DNA of 5,362 nucleotides from Nautiliaceae bacterium (GCA_027008345.1 JALTBU010000165.1:1-5362), one strand, 5' to 3'; shown: positions 1-5,362, counted from the first letter of the stretch. Translations and numbers: made by a program. The notes: generated by a model from the letters alone, not told the origin.

Positions 1-148
1 TAGGTGTGATTCCAAATCCATGGGCTAAATTTTCATAATTGGCTATTACATAATCTATATTAAATTTCTCTTTTAATTCAGGCAGCCATTTTTTGACAAG
101 TTTTCTGCCGGGTTTGCCGACTATATCACCAATAAAAAGTATATTCAT
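1..148 (-). CDS. YmdB/TIGR00282-family metallophosphoesterase, N-terminal 49 residues (partial)
   Basis: The minus strand reads from an ATG at 148-146 open to the left edge, giving 49 codons starting MNILFIGDIVGKPGR. This matches the start of the TIGR00282/YmdB family of calcineurin-like phosphoesterases, cytosolic dimetal enzymes of which Bacillus YmdB hydrolyses 2',3'-cyclic nucleotides. Visible landmarks are the first metal-binding Asp (D8 in FIGDIVG), the PGR segment at 13-15, and the metal-ligand pair E39-N40 in ANYENLAHGFG. The numbering of D8, E39 and N40 agrees with what I recall for YmdB. Residue 38 is Tyr where Gly is common in the family (INGENAA). The start is supported by AAAGGA on the minus strand at 159-154, five bases before the ATG. 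About 215 further residues, with the remaining metal ligands, should lie outside the window. It is transcribed divergently from the exported protein gene 25 bp away. The family call is firm; the substrate in this organism is unknown. Confidence 0.88.
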   Translation of the reverse strand, partial: MNILFIGDIVGKPGRKLVKKWLPELKEKFNIDYVIANYENLAHGFGITP

Positions 149-153
149 AAAAA

Positions 154-159
154 TCCTTT
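154..159 (-). promoter_or_regulatory. Ribosome binding site of the YmdB-family gene
   Basis: Read on the minus strand this is AAAGGA followed by a five-base spacer (TTTTT) and ATG. It fixes the start of the phosphoesterase at 148. It overlaps by one base the extended -10 promoter that faces the other way. Confidence 0.7.
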
Positions 160-167
160 GATATAAT
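159..167 (+). promoter_or_regulatory. Extended -10 promoter for the exported-protein gene
   Basis: TGATATAAT is a perfect match to the extended -10 consensus TGnTATAAT. No -35 hexamer is evident, which is normal for sigma-70 promoters in Campylobacterota, where AT-rich sequence upstream substitutes. The last T of the hexamer is at 167, and a start site about seven bases further on falls on or next to the A of the ATG at 174, so the transcript may have no leader. No Shine-Dalgarno sequence lies between this box and the ATG. The promoter is seen directly; the start site is inferred. Confidence 0.72.
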
Positions 168-173
168 TTCAAA

Positions 174-998
174 ATGAAAAAATTTATTTTTGTTTTTTTT
201 ATTTTATTTTCCCTGTTGTTTGCAAAAAAAGAAATCGTATTAAAACACAAAATCCAAGAAAACAATAACACAATTATACAAAAGCAAGCACTTATTTTAA
301 AAAACTGGCTTATTAACAATTTAAACAACTTAACGCCTGATTTTTTAAATATATCACCAACCGATTCACTCATAAAATTTAAAATAGGATATGATTCTCA
401 GACAAATAAAATTACATCCAGTTTAAATGCAAGACTTATACTTCCTTCATACGAAAAATCAGCAACCAAAATAAAGTTAAATACAGGAAACACAAAATCT
501 TACAAAATAAGAATCACTCCGATTATAAGAATGTATAAATCAATCTTAACACCTGTATTAAAAAACTCTTTTACATATAAAAACGATTATCTTATTAAAG
601 AAACTGTATTTAACGAAACATTTTATTATTATTTTATTCACAACGAATATAAAGAAATAACATCGCTTGCCTTTAAAAAATTTTTAACGCTTAATAATTT
701 AATGTTCAAAATGAGTAAAACTTATTATTCAACTCAAAAAAGTAATCTTTTTTATCTTTTCGGTCTTTATTTTTATACCCAGCAGAAAAAATATATAACA
801 ACTTACGGATTTGAAACAAGCGGGGAGAGGAAAAAACTTCCTTTTATATATTCATACAAAATATTTACAACTTACAGACATTTAATATTTAACAGTAAAT
901 TTGCATATATCGATATTACCCCTTATCTTCAAGCTTCAAAAGAATGGAAATACAAAATAAAACCTTATATTGCTATCTCATTTAATATAAGAATTTAG
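174..998 (+). CDS. Exported protein of unknown function, possible outer-membrane beta-barrel
   Basis: I do not recognise this 274-residue protein. It begins with a classic Sec signal peptide: MKK, a hydrophobic core at about 4-16 rich in Phe and Leu, then a likely cleavage after A17 (LLFA before KKE). The mature part has no cysteine and no second hydrophobic helix, so a soluble periplasmic or outer-membrane location is likely. Residues 25-60 look helical and Asn-rich. From about 65 to the end there are repeated alternating polar/hydrophobic stretches with many Tyr, Phe and Lys, broken by Asn, Asp, Gly or Ser turns (for example 65-91, 109-125, 131-155, 191-213, 244-274). The protein ends in a strand-like YIAISFNIRI. 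This pattern suits a small beta-barrel, but the last residue is Ile, not the usual Phe. By hand count the gene is more AT-rich than its neighbours (15/60 GC in 481-540 and 10/60 in 601-660, against 23/60 in hisS at 1261-1320). The ATG at 174 is chosen because it places the signal peptide at the N terminus, although no ribosome binding site precedes it. Its stop is 26 bases before hisS. Confidence 0.75.
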   Translation: MKKFIFVFFILFSLLFAKKEIVLKHKIQENNNTIIQKQALILKNWLINNLNNLTPDFLNISPTDSLIKFKIGYDSQTNKITSSLNARLILPSYEKSATKIKLNTGNTKSYKIRITPIIRMYKSILTPVLKNSFTYKNDYLIKETVFNETFYYYFIHNEYKEITSLAFKKFLTLNNLMFKMSKTYYSTQKSNLFYLFGLYFYTQQKKYITTYGFETSGERKKLPFIYSYKIFTTYRHLIFNSKFAYIDITPYLQASKEWKYKIKPYIAISFNIRI

Positions 999-1005
999 AT
1001 AAAAT
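998..1005 (+). promoter_or_regulatory. Probable -10 promoter of hisS
   Basis: GATAAAAT contains the hexamer TAAAAT (1000-1005), one base from TATAAT. The following bases, TTTCA, repeat those after the promoter at 159-167: 13 of 16 positions agree between 160-175 and 998-1013. The predicted start near 1012 would give a leader of about 13 bases carrying the hisS ribosome binding site. The box begins on the last base of the preceding gene's TAG stop, so hisS may be transcribed both alone and by read-through. Confidence 0.5.
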
Positions 1006-1013
1006 TTCATAAA

Positions 1014-1018
1014 AAAGG
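1014..1018 (+). promoter_or_regulatory. Ribosome binding site of hisS
   Basis: AAAGG, six bases before the ATG at 1025. It supports that start, which also gives the expected HisRS N terminus (IKALRGMKDIL). Confidence 0.6.
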
Positions 1019-1024
1019 CTGTAA

Positions 1025-2185
1025 ATGATAAAAGCTCTAAGAGGTATGAAAGACATACTTGACCCTAAATTTTTAAAAATTTTTGATACGGCAAGAAATG
1101 TGGCGCAAAATTACGGATATGAATATATTGAAACTCCGATTCTTGAAGAAACCGCACTTTTTAAAAGAAGTGTGGGAGAAAGCAGCGATATTGTAAATAA
1201 AGAGATGTATCAGTTTATCGACAAAGGCGGAAATGATGTATGCCTAAGACCAGAAGGTACCGCAGGTGTTGTTAGAAGTTTTATAGAGCATAAATTTGAC
1301 AGGCAACAGAGTCCAAAAAGATTTTGGTATTTTGGTCCAATGTTTAGATATGAAAGACCTCAAAAAGGAAGATATAGAGAATTTCATCAGTTTGGAGTGG
1401 AGAGTTTTGGAACTTCAAGTATTTATGAAGATATAAATATTATATCAATGGCAGCGGATATTTTTGAAAAGCTCGGGATTGAATACACTCTTAAAATAAA
1501 TTCTCTCGGATGTCCAAACTGTATGCCAAGCTATAAAGAAAAACTGGTTGAATTTTTAAATCAACATAAAGAGAAATTATGTGAAGACTGCCAAAGAAGA
1601 ATTACTCAAAATCCAATCAGAACACTTGATTGCAAAAATGAAAATTGTCAAGTAATACTTAAAAATGCCCCAAAAATTACAGACAATCTGTGTGAAAGCT
1701 GTGAGAGTGATTTTGAAATACTTAAAAATGGTCTTGATAATTTAGGCATCAAATATGAGATTGATAAAAACCTTGTAAGAGGTCTTGATTATTACACAAA
1801 AACAACTTTTGAATTTGTCTCAAACAAAATCGGTGCTCAAAGTGCAATAGCAGGCGGAGGAAGATATGATAGACTTGTTGAATTTTTAGGCGGTAAACCA
1901 ACACCCGGTGTCGGTTTTGCCATAGGGATTGAGAGAATTATGGATTTGGTTGAAACTGATAATAAAAGAGAAGGTATTTACATGGGAGCTTTAATCCCTG
2001 AGGCTATACCTTACATACAAAAACACGCAAGAGGTGTAAGAAAAGAGCAAAAAGTATTCGTAGAACCAAATGTAAAATCTCTAAAAGCACACCTTAAAGC
2101 TGCCGATAAAGGAAATTTTAAAACTGCACTTATTGTAGGTGAAGACGAACTAAAAAAAGGCGATTTTTTCATAAAAGAACTTTAA
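1025..2185 (+). CDS. hisS: Histidine--tRNA ligase (HisRS)
   Basis: This cytosolic class II aminoacyl-tRNA synthetase charges tRNA-His with histidine using ATP, and is essential for translation. All family signatures are present in the 386 residues: the RGMKDIL start (6-12); motif 1 around 36-60 (ETPILEETALFKRSVGE); motif 2 at 100-122 with the ATP-binding Arg in FRYERP and the following GRYREFHQF; histidine-A motif LVRGLDYYTKTTFEF (250-264); AGGGRYDRLVE (276-286); and motif 3 GVGFAIGIERI (295-305). Between 163 and 226 are eight cysteines in four pairs (C163/C166, C186/C189, C203/C208, C223/C226), a layout I recall from one common bacterial HisRS subgroup and likely to bind metal. The anticodon-binding domain (about 316-386) ends soon after VGEDELKKGDFF, so the protein is some 15-25 residues shorter at the C terminus than many HisRS proteins; no frameshift is evident. 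The gene has its own likely promoter and is followed nine bases later by speA. Confidence 0.98.
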   Translation: MIKALRGMKDILDPKFLKIFDTARNVAQNYGYEYIETPILEETALFKRSVGESSDIVNKEMYQFIDKGGNDVCLRPEGTAGVVRSFIEHKFDRQQSPKRFWYFGPMFRYERPQKGRYREFHQFGVESFGTSSIYEDINIISMAADIFEKLGIEYTLKINSLGCPNCMPSYKEKLVEFLNQHKEKLCEDCQRRITQNPIRTLDCKNENCQVILKNAPKITDNLCESCESDFEILKNGLDNLGIKYEIDKNLVRGLDYYTKTTFEFVSNKIGAQSAIAGGGRYDRLVEFLGGKPTPGVGFAIGIERIMDLVETDNKREGIYMGALIPEAIPYIQKHARGVRKEQKVFVEPNVKSLKAHLKAADKGNFKTALIVGEDELKKGDFFIKEL

Positions 2186-2188
2186 GGA
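2184..2188 (+). promoter_or_regulatory. speA ribosome binding site overlapping the hisS stop codon
   Basis: AAGGA lies six bases before the speA ATG at 2195 and shares two bases with the hisS TAA (2183-2185). This suggests that ribosomes finishing hisS help start speA, and that the two genes share a transcript. Confidence 0.7.
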
Positions 2189-2194
2189 AAAAAA

Positions 2195-4024
2195 ATGAAT
2201 TATGGAATCGATATATGGGGTGCCAATAATTTTTTTATTGAAAACGGACTGCTTAAAATAAATTACGGAAATCAACCGGCTTTAATAGACATAATAAAAG
2301 AGATAGAGGAAAAAGGCTTTCAAGGCCCTATACTGATTAGATTTCCACATCTTATAAGAAAACAGATAAATTCACTTTATAATTCATTTAAAAAAGCTAT
2401 GAAAACTTTTAATTACAAAGGAGAATTCAAAGCCGTTTTTCCTTTAAAAGTCAATCAGTTTCCAACATTTGTAAAACCACTTATCAAAATAGCTCAAAAA
2501 TATAATTATGGTCTTGAAGCCGGAAGCAAAGCTGAGCTTATCTTGGCAATGACTTATAATGATTTAAAAGCGCCTATCACTATTAACGGTTTTAAAGACA
2601 AAGATATGATAAGACTTGCATTTATTGCAGGTTTTATGGGATATGACGTTACTGTTACGATTGAAGGGCTGAATGAGCTTAAATCAATAATTGAGGTCAG
2701 CCATGAATATGAATCAATGCCTGTAAATATAGGTATTCGCATAAGACTGCATACAAGCGGTGTGGGTATCTGGGCTAAATCAGGAGGAATTGAATCAAAA
2801 TTCGGGCTTAGTTCAACCGAAATAATTGAAGCCGTTGAAATATTAAAAAAAGAGAATGTATTAAATAAACTAAAAATGATTCATTTTCATATCGGAAGCC
2901 AAATAAATGACATATCCCCACTTAAAAAAGCAATAAGAGAATCCGGCAATATTTATGCAGACCTTAGAAAAATGGGCGCTAAAAACCTCAGTGCCATCAA
3001 TATAGGAGGCGGACTTGCCATAGAATATTCACAATGGGAAGAAAAGCGAGATAAAAACTATTCAATTGAAGAATTCAGCAACGATGTTGTATATCTCCTA
3101 AAAGAGATTTCAGATAAAAAAAATGTTCCAATGCCTGATATTTTTACAGAAAGCGGAAGGTTTATCGCTTCTCCTTCCACTGTACTCGTTGCACCGGTAA
3201 TAGAGCTTTTTTCTCAGGAATACACAGAAAAGACATTAAAACTTAAAGACAAAAATCCGGATTTGGTCGAAGAGCTTTATGATTTGTATAAAACTATAAA
3301 TGAAAACAATTATATAGAATTTTTCCATGACGCGCTTGACCATTTTGAATCGCTTTTAACCCTGTTTGATTTAGGCTTTATTGACCTGATTGACAGAAGC
3401 AACAGTGAAATTTTAGTACATCTGATAATCAAAAAAGCAATAACTTTTGCAACCTTAAAAGGCTTTAAAAACAAAGATTTAAAATCAATTAATGAAAAAT
3501 TTCAGGAAAAATATCTTGCTAATTTTTCTATTTTTCAAAGCCTGCCTGATTTTTGGGGGCTTGGACAGAGATTCCCAGTTATGCCTCTTACAAAACTTAA
3601 TAAAACTCCAAACAGAAGTGCTACAATTTGGGACATTACATGCGATAGTGATGGAGAAATACCTTTTAGCAAAGAATATCCGCTTTATCTTCATGATGTG
3701 GATTTAAATAAAGAAGACTATTATCTCGGATTTTTTCTGGTTGGCGCATATCAGGAGATTTTGGGAATGAAGCATAATCTTTTCAGCTATACAAATGAAG
3801 CGATTGTGAATTTTGATAGTGAAGGAAATTATGAAATAGAATTTATCGAACCCACTCAAAAAATAAGGGAAATTTTAATTGATCTTGATTATGATATAGA
3901 TGAGATAGAAAGGGAACTTAAAAACAAAATAGAAAACACTTCATATGACGAAGAAAATAAAAAAGAGATTTTAGGAGAACTTTTTCTGCTTCTGAATGAT
4001 ATGGTATACCTGAAAAATGATTAA
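2195..4024 (+). CDS. speA: Biosynthetic arginine decarboxylase
   Basis: SpeA decarboxylates L-arginine to agmatine with pyridoxal phosphate, the first step of the agmatine route to polyamines. It is a fold-III (alanine racemase-like barrel) enzyme whose active sites form across a dimer interface. The 609 residues cover the whole family layout. YGIDIWGANNFFIENG (3-18) is the typical N terminus. FPLKVNQFPTFV (82-93) holds the PLP lysine K85. GLEAGSKAEL follows at 106-115. HFHIGSQI (230-237) has the cofactor-stacking histidine H232. The glycine loop GGGLAIEY (271-278) and ESGR (319-322) contact the phosphate. A helical insert spans about 345-450. The C-terminal barrel carries TCDSDG (482-487), with the expected substrate-site C483 and D484, and GAYQE (517-521), with Y519. 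Length is within the expected range, shorter than the 658-residue E. coli enzyme. It follows hisS by nine bases and overlaps cheW tail to tail by four bases. No other polyamine gene is in the window. Confidence 0.97.
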   Translation: MNYGIDIWGANNFFIENGLLKINYGNQPALIDIIKEIEEKGFQGPILIRFPHLIRKQINSLYNSFKKAMKTFNYKGEFKAVFPLKVNQFPTFVKPLIKIAQKYNYGLEAGSKAELILAMTYNDLKAPITINGFKDKDMIRLAFIAGFMGYDVTVTIEGLNELKSIIEVSHEYESMPVNIGIRIRLHTSGVGIWAKSGGIESKFGLSSTEIIEAVEILKKENVLNKLKMIHFHIGSQINDISPLKKAIRESGNIYADLRKMGAKNLSAINIGGGLAIEYSQWEEKRDKNYSIEEFSNDVVYLLKEISDKKNVPMPDIFTESGRFIASPSTVLVAPVIELFSQEYTEKTLKLKDKNPDLVEELYDLYKTINENNYIEFFHDALDHFESLLTLFDLGFIDLIDRSNSEILVHLIIKKAITFATLKGFKNKDLKSINEKFQEKYLANFSIFQSLPDFWGLGQRFPVMPLTKLNKTPNRSATIWDITCDSDGEIPFSKEYPLYLHDVDLNKEDYYLGFFLVGAYQEILGMKHNLFSYTNEAIVNFDSEGNYEIEFIEPTQKIREILIDLDYDIDEIERELKNKIENTSYDEENKKEILGELFLLLNDMVYLKND

Positions 4025-4037
4025 TCTTTATCAGGTA
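4007..4037. terminator. Inverted repeat centred on the speA/cheW shared stops; candidate two-way terminator
   Basis: TACCTGA (4007-4013) pairs with TCAGGTA (4031-4037). Inside, after one A-A mismatch (4014/4030), AAA (4015-4017) pairs with TTT (4027-4029), leaving a nine-base loop. The axis is at 4022, on the overlapping stop codons. It is the only hairpin I see between the convergent genes. Neither exit side has a good run of T, so as an intrinsic terminator it is weak; it could instead protect mRNA 3' ends or be chance. The repeat is seen in the sequence; the role is inference. Confidence 0.4.
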
Positions 4038-4536
4038 CTATATCTTCTCTTCTTATAAGATTATCAACTTTTAAAATTGTAATAATCCTGCCGTCATCAA
4101 GTCTCCCAACTCCTTCAATTATATCATCTTCATTTGTATAAGTTTCAGGAGGAGGAAGGATGTTTTTTTTAGGAATTCTTATGGCGGATGTGAGCCTGTC
4201 TATCACAAACGCGACATCTTCACCTTTTATTTTCATAACGATAAATCTTGTATTTTCGTCTATTTCAGCTGACGGAGCGCCAAATTTTTTTCTCAGATCA
4301 ATTAAAGGCAAAACATTGCCTCTTAGATTAAATACACCTAAAACATACTCAGGTACAAAAGGAACTCTTGTCCATTCAATTGGCTTGATAATCTCTTGAA
4401 TCGAAAGAATTGGAACTGCAAATTCCTCTTCTCCTACAATAAATCCCACTAATTGTTCTACTTCTTCTACCTGTTCTTCTTCTGGCTTATTCAAAGCTTC
4501 TTGCTGTTTTTTTATAATATCGTTTAATCCAGCCAT
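4021..4536 (-). CDS. cheW: Chemotaxis coupling protein CheW
   Basis: CheW is a cytosolic adaptor that links chemoreceptors to the CheA kinase in the polar array. The 171-residue protein has a charged N-terminal segment of about 28 residues (LNKPEEEQVEEVEQ, 15-28), longer than in E. coli, then one CheW/SH3-like domain from about 29 to 165. Landmarks are VGFIVGEEEFAVPILSIQEI (30-49), the receptor/kinase-facing segment VLGVFNLRGNVLPLIDLRKK (65-84) with the conserved NLRG arginine R72, FIVMKI (98-103), the VAFVIDR strand (108-114), and a closing GVGRLDDGRIITILKVDNL (142-160). There is no receiver domain, so it is CheW and not CheV. The ATG is preceded by AAAGG on the minus strand (4548-4544) with seven bases between, overlapping the stop codon of cheA upstream. 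The ten-base gap to cheA indicates co-transcription. Its own stop overlaps that of speA. Confidence 0.97.
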   Translation of the reverse strand: MAGLNDIIKKQQEALNKPEEEQVEEVEQLVGFIVGEEEFAVPILSIQEIIKPIEWTRVPFVPEYVLGVFNLRGNVLPLIDLRKKFGAPSAEIDENTRFIVMKIKGEDVAFVIDRLTSAIRIPKKNILPPPETYTNEDDIIEGVGRLDDGRIITILKVDNLIRREDIVPDKD

Positions 4537-4543
4537 TTGCTTA

Positions 4544-4548
4544 CCTTT
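4544..4548 (-). promoter_or_regulatory. cheW ribosome binding site overlapping the cheA stop codon
   Basis: On the minus strand TAAAGG combines the cheA TAA stop (4549-4547) with AAAGG, seven bases before the cheW ATG. This arrangement favours translational coupling, which would help keep CheA and CheW in proportion. Confidence 0.65.
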
Positions 4549-5362
4549 ATATTTTTAAGTTTCTTTTTATTACATTTTGCAGATATTCTTTTGTATAAGG
4601 TTTGGTTATATATTCATCCATTCCAACTTCTACACCTCTAACCCTGTCAGCTTTCGTTGCTCTGCTTGTTACAGCTATTAAAGGCAGTTTTCTGTATTTA
4701 TTGTATTTTCTGATTTCCTGAGCCAGAGTATATCCGTCCATTCTTGGCATTTCTATATCTATAAGCATTGCATCTATATCATTTTGTTTAAGCAGATTAA
4801 GCGCTTCCATTCCGTCTTTTGCTTCAATTACATTTACTCCAAGCTCCTTTAAAGCTTCTCTCATTATTTTCCTATCCATAGCCGAATCATCAACAATCAT
4901 TACATTATAATCACTCGGTTTTTCTTTTTTCTTTTTAGCTTCATTAAGTGAATCAGTTACAAGTTTTTTATTGTGAGTCTCTTTTGCTAACTTCATCAAA
5001 CTTGCCACATCCACTATAAGTGTGACTCTACCATCACCCCTTATCGTAGCACCGGCTATACCAGGCAGTCCTTTTAAAAACTCTCCAAGAGATTTGATAA
5101 CTATCTCTTCTTGGCCTATAAATCTGTCAACTATCAGACCTATTTTTGTAGCACCGAGTCCCAAAATAACTACATATAAATATTTTTCAGGCATAAGAAT
5201 TTTTTCAATATTGAAAATATCTGCCATATTTACAAGAGGCAATACTTCATCTCTTAATTTAAGAACACTTCTTCCCTCAATCGTATAAATATCTTCTTCT
5301 ACAATTCTTACCGTCTCAATTACATTTGAAAGCGGCACTGCAAATAAATCTTCTTGGCTTGC
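4547..5362 (-). CDS. cheA: Chemotaxis histidine kinase CheA with C-terminal receiver domain (CheAY), 3' part
   Basis: The reading frame is open to the right edge; 271 residues are visible (numbered from the codon at 5362). Residues 1 to about 128 form the CheW-like P5 domain that docks CheW and receptors: SQEDLFAVPLSNVIETV (2-18), EGRSVLKLRDEVLPL (29-43), IVIKSLGEFLKGLPGIAGAT (87-106) and GDGRVTLIVDVASL (109-122). The IKSLG and GIAGAT motifs are typical of CheA rather than of CheW or CheV. A Lys/Glu-rich linker (about 129-150) leads to a receiver domain at about 152-271 with every key residue: acidic pair D158-D159, phospho-acceptor D202 in LIDIEMPRMDG, T232, Y251 and K254 (ITKPY). The phosphotransfer, dimerisation and ATP-binding domains must lie beyond the edge. 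A GTG at 5338 lies in frame but inside the P5 domain, so it is not the start. CheA-receiver fusions are usual in Campylobacterota, where the fused receiver probably acts as a phosphate sink or tunes the kinase. cheW follows after ten bases. Confidence 0.95.
   Translation of the reverse strand, partial: ASQEDLFAVPLSNVIETVRIVEEDIYTIEGRSVLKLRDEVLPLVNMADIFNIEKILMPEKYLYVVILGLGATKIGLIVDRFIGQEEIVIKSLGEFLKGLPGIAGATIRGDGRVTLIVDVASLMKLAKETHNKKLVTDSLNEAKKKKEKPSDYNVMIVDDSAMDRKIMREALKELGVNVIEAKDGMEALNLLKQNDIDAMLIDIEMPRMDGYTLAQEIRKYNKYRKLPLIAVTSRATKADRVRGVEVGMDEYITKPYTKEYLQNVIKRNLKI

Noticed and set aside
160..166. A -10 box for the phosphoesterase read on the minus strand through the same AT-rich site
   Set aside because: The minus-strand hexamers (TTATAT, TATATC) match the consensus poorly and lie too close to the ribosome binding site; the plus-strand reading is a perfect extended -10.
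2554..2742. Open frame of 62 codons on the minus strand within speA
   Set aside because: It lies opposite strongly conserved SpeA coding sequence, has no ribosome binding site worth noting and no recognisable protein features.
3485..3707. Overlapping open frames on both strands within speA
   Set aside because: Both are out of frame with, or opposite to, the conserved SpeA C-terminal barrel including TCDSDG; their translations resemble no protein family.
4160..4399. Open frame of 79 codons on the plus strand opposite cheW
   Set aside because: It is the antisense reading of the conserved CheW core and carries no features of its own.
5022..5288. Open frame of 88 codons on the plus strand opposite cheA
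   Set aside because: It is the antisense reading of the conserved P5 domain of CheA.
5336..5338. GTG as the start of a 263-residue CheW-receiver protein
   Set aside because: The frame stays open to the window edge and the residues before the GTG (ASQEDLFA) complete the first strand of the CheW-like domain, so the gene starts outside the window.
4547..5362. CheV (CheW domain plus receiver) instead of CheA
   Set aside because: The domain order would fit, but IVIKSLGEFLKGLPGIAGAT and GDGRVTLIVDV are CheA P5 signatures. Only the missing upstream part could settle it fully; a kinase domain there is expected.
1..5362. Mobile element, CRISPR, tRNA/rRNA or a new defence system
   Set aside because: No long direct or terminal inverted repeats, no regular repeat-spacer pattern, no transposase-like protein and no tRNA-like arms were seen; nearly every base lies in an ordinary gene.

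Overview
The window looks like a compact chromosomal segment of an AT-rich member of the Campylobacterota (former Epsilonproteobacteria). The evidence is a cheA gene ending in a fused receiver domain followed directly by cheW, a hisS-speA gene pair, very short gene spacings and TGnTATAAT-type promoters with no recognisable -35 box. A deep-branching lineage such as Nautiliales (Nautilia/Caminibacter) is my best guess, but this is inference, since no 16S or other lineage marker is present.

Layout: (1) 1-148, minus strand: the 5' end of a YmdB/TIGR00282-family metallophosphoesterase, cut by the window edge. (2) 149-173: a 25-bp divergent intergenic gap holding a perfect extended -10 promoter for the rightward gene and the ribosome binding site of the leftward gene. 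(3) 174-998, plus: an exported protein of unknown function rich in predicted beta strands, possibly an outer-membrane barrel. (4) 1025-2185, plus: hisS, histidyl-tRNA synthetase, with its own likely promoter at the very end of the preceding gene. (5) 2195-4024, plus: speA, biosynthetic arginine decarboxylase, probably translationally coupled to hisS. (6) 4021-4536, minus: cheW. (7) 4547-5362, minus: the C-terminal part of cheA (CheAY), cut by the right edge. There is no stretch over 300 bases without a gene; the longest gap is 26 bases.

Functionally there are two blocks. The rightward block contains an envelope protein plus translation (HisRS) and polyamine synthesis (SpeA, arginine to agmatine). 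The leftward block is the chemotaxis signalling core: CheA kinase with a built-in receiver, and the CheW coupling protein that links it to chemoreceptors. The blocks meet tail to tail: speA and cheW overlap by the four bases TTAA, which serve as both stop codons, and an imperfect inverted repeat is centred on that overlap.

I found no mobile element, CRISPR array, RNA gene or clear evidence of a new defence or metabolic system. The points most worth a second look are the apparently leaderless transcript of the unknown exported gene, the very tight divergent promoter region, and the dyad centred on the shared stop codons. The exported gene itself is the only truly uncharacterised protein here.
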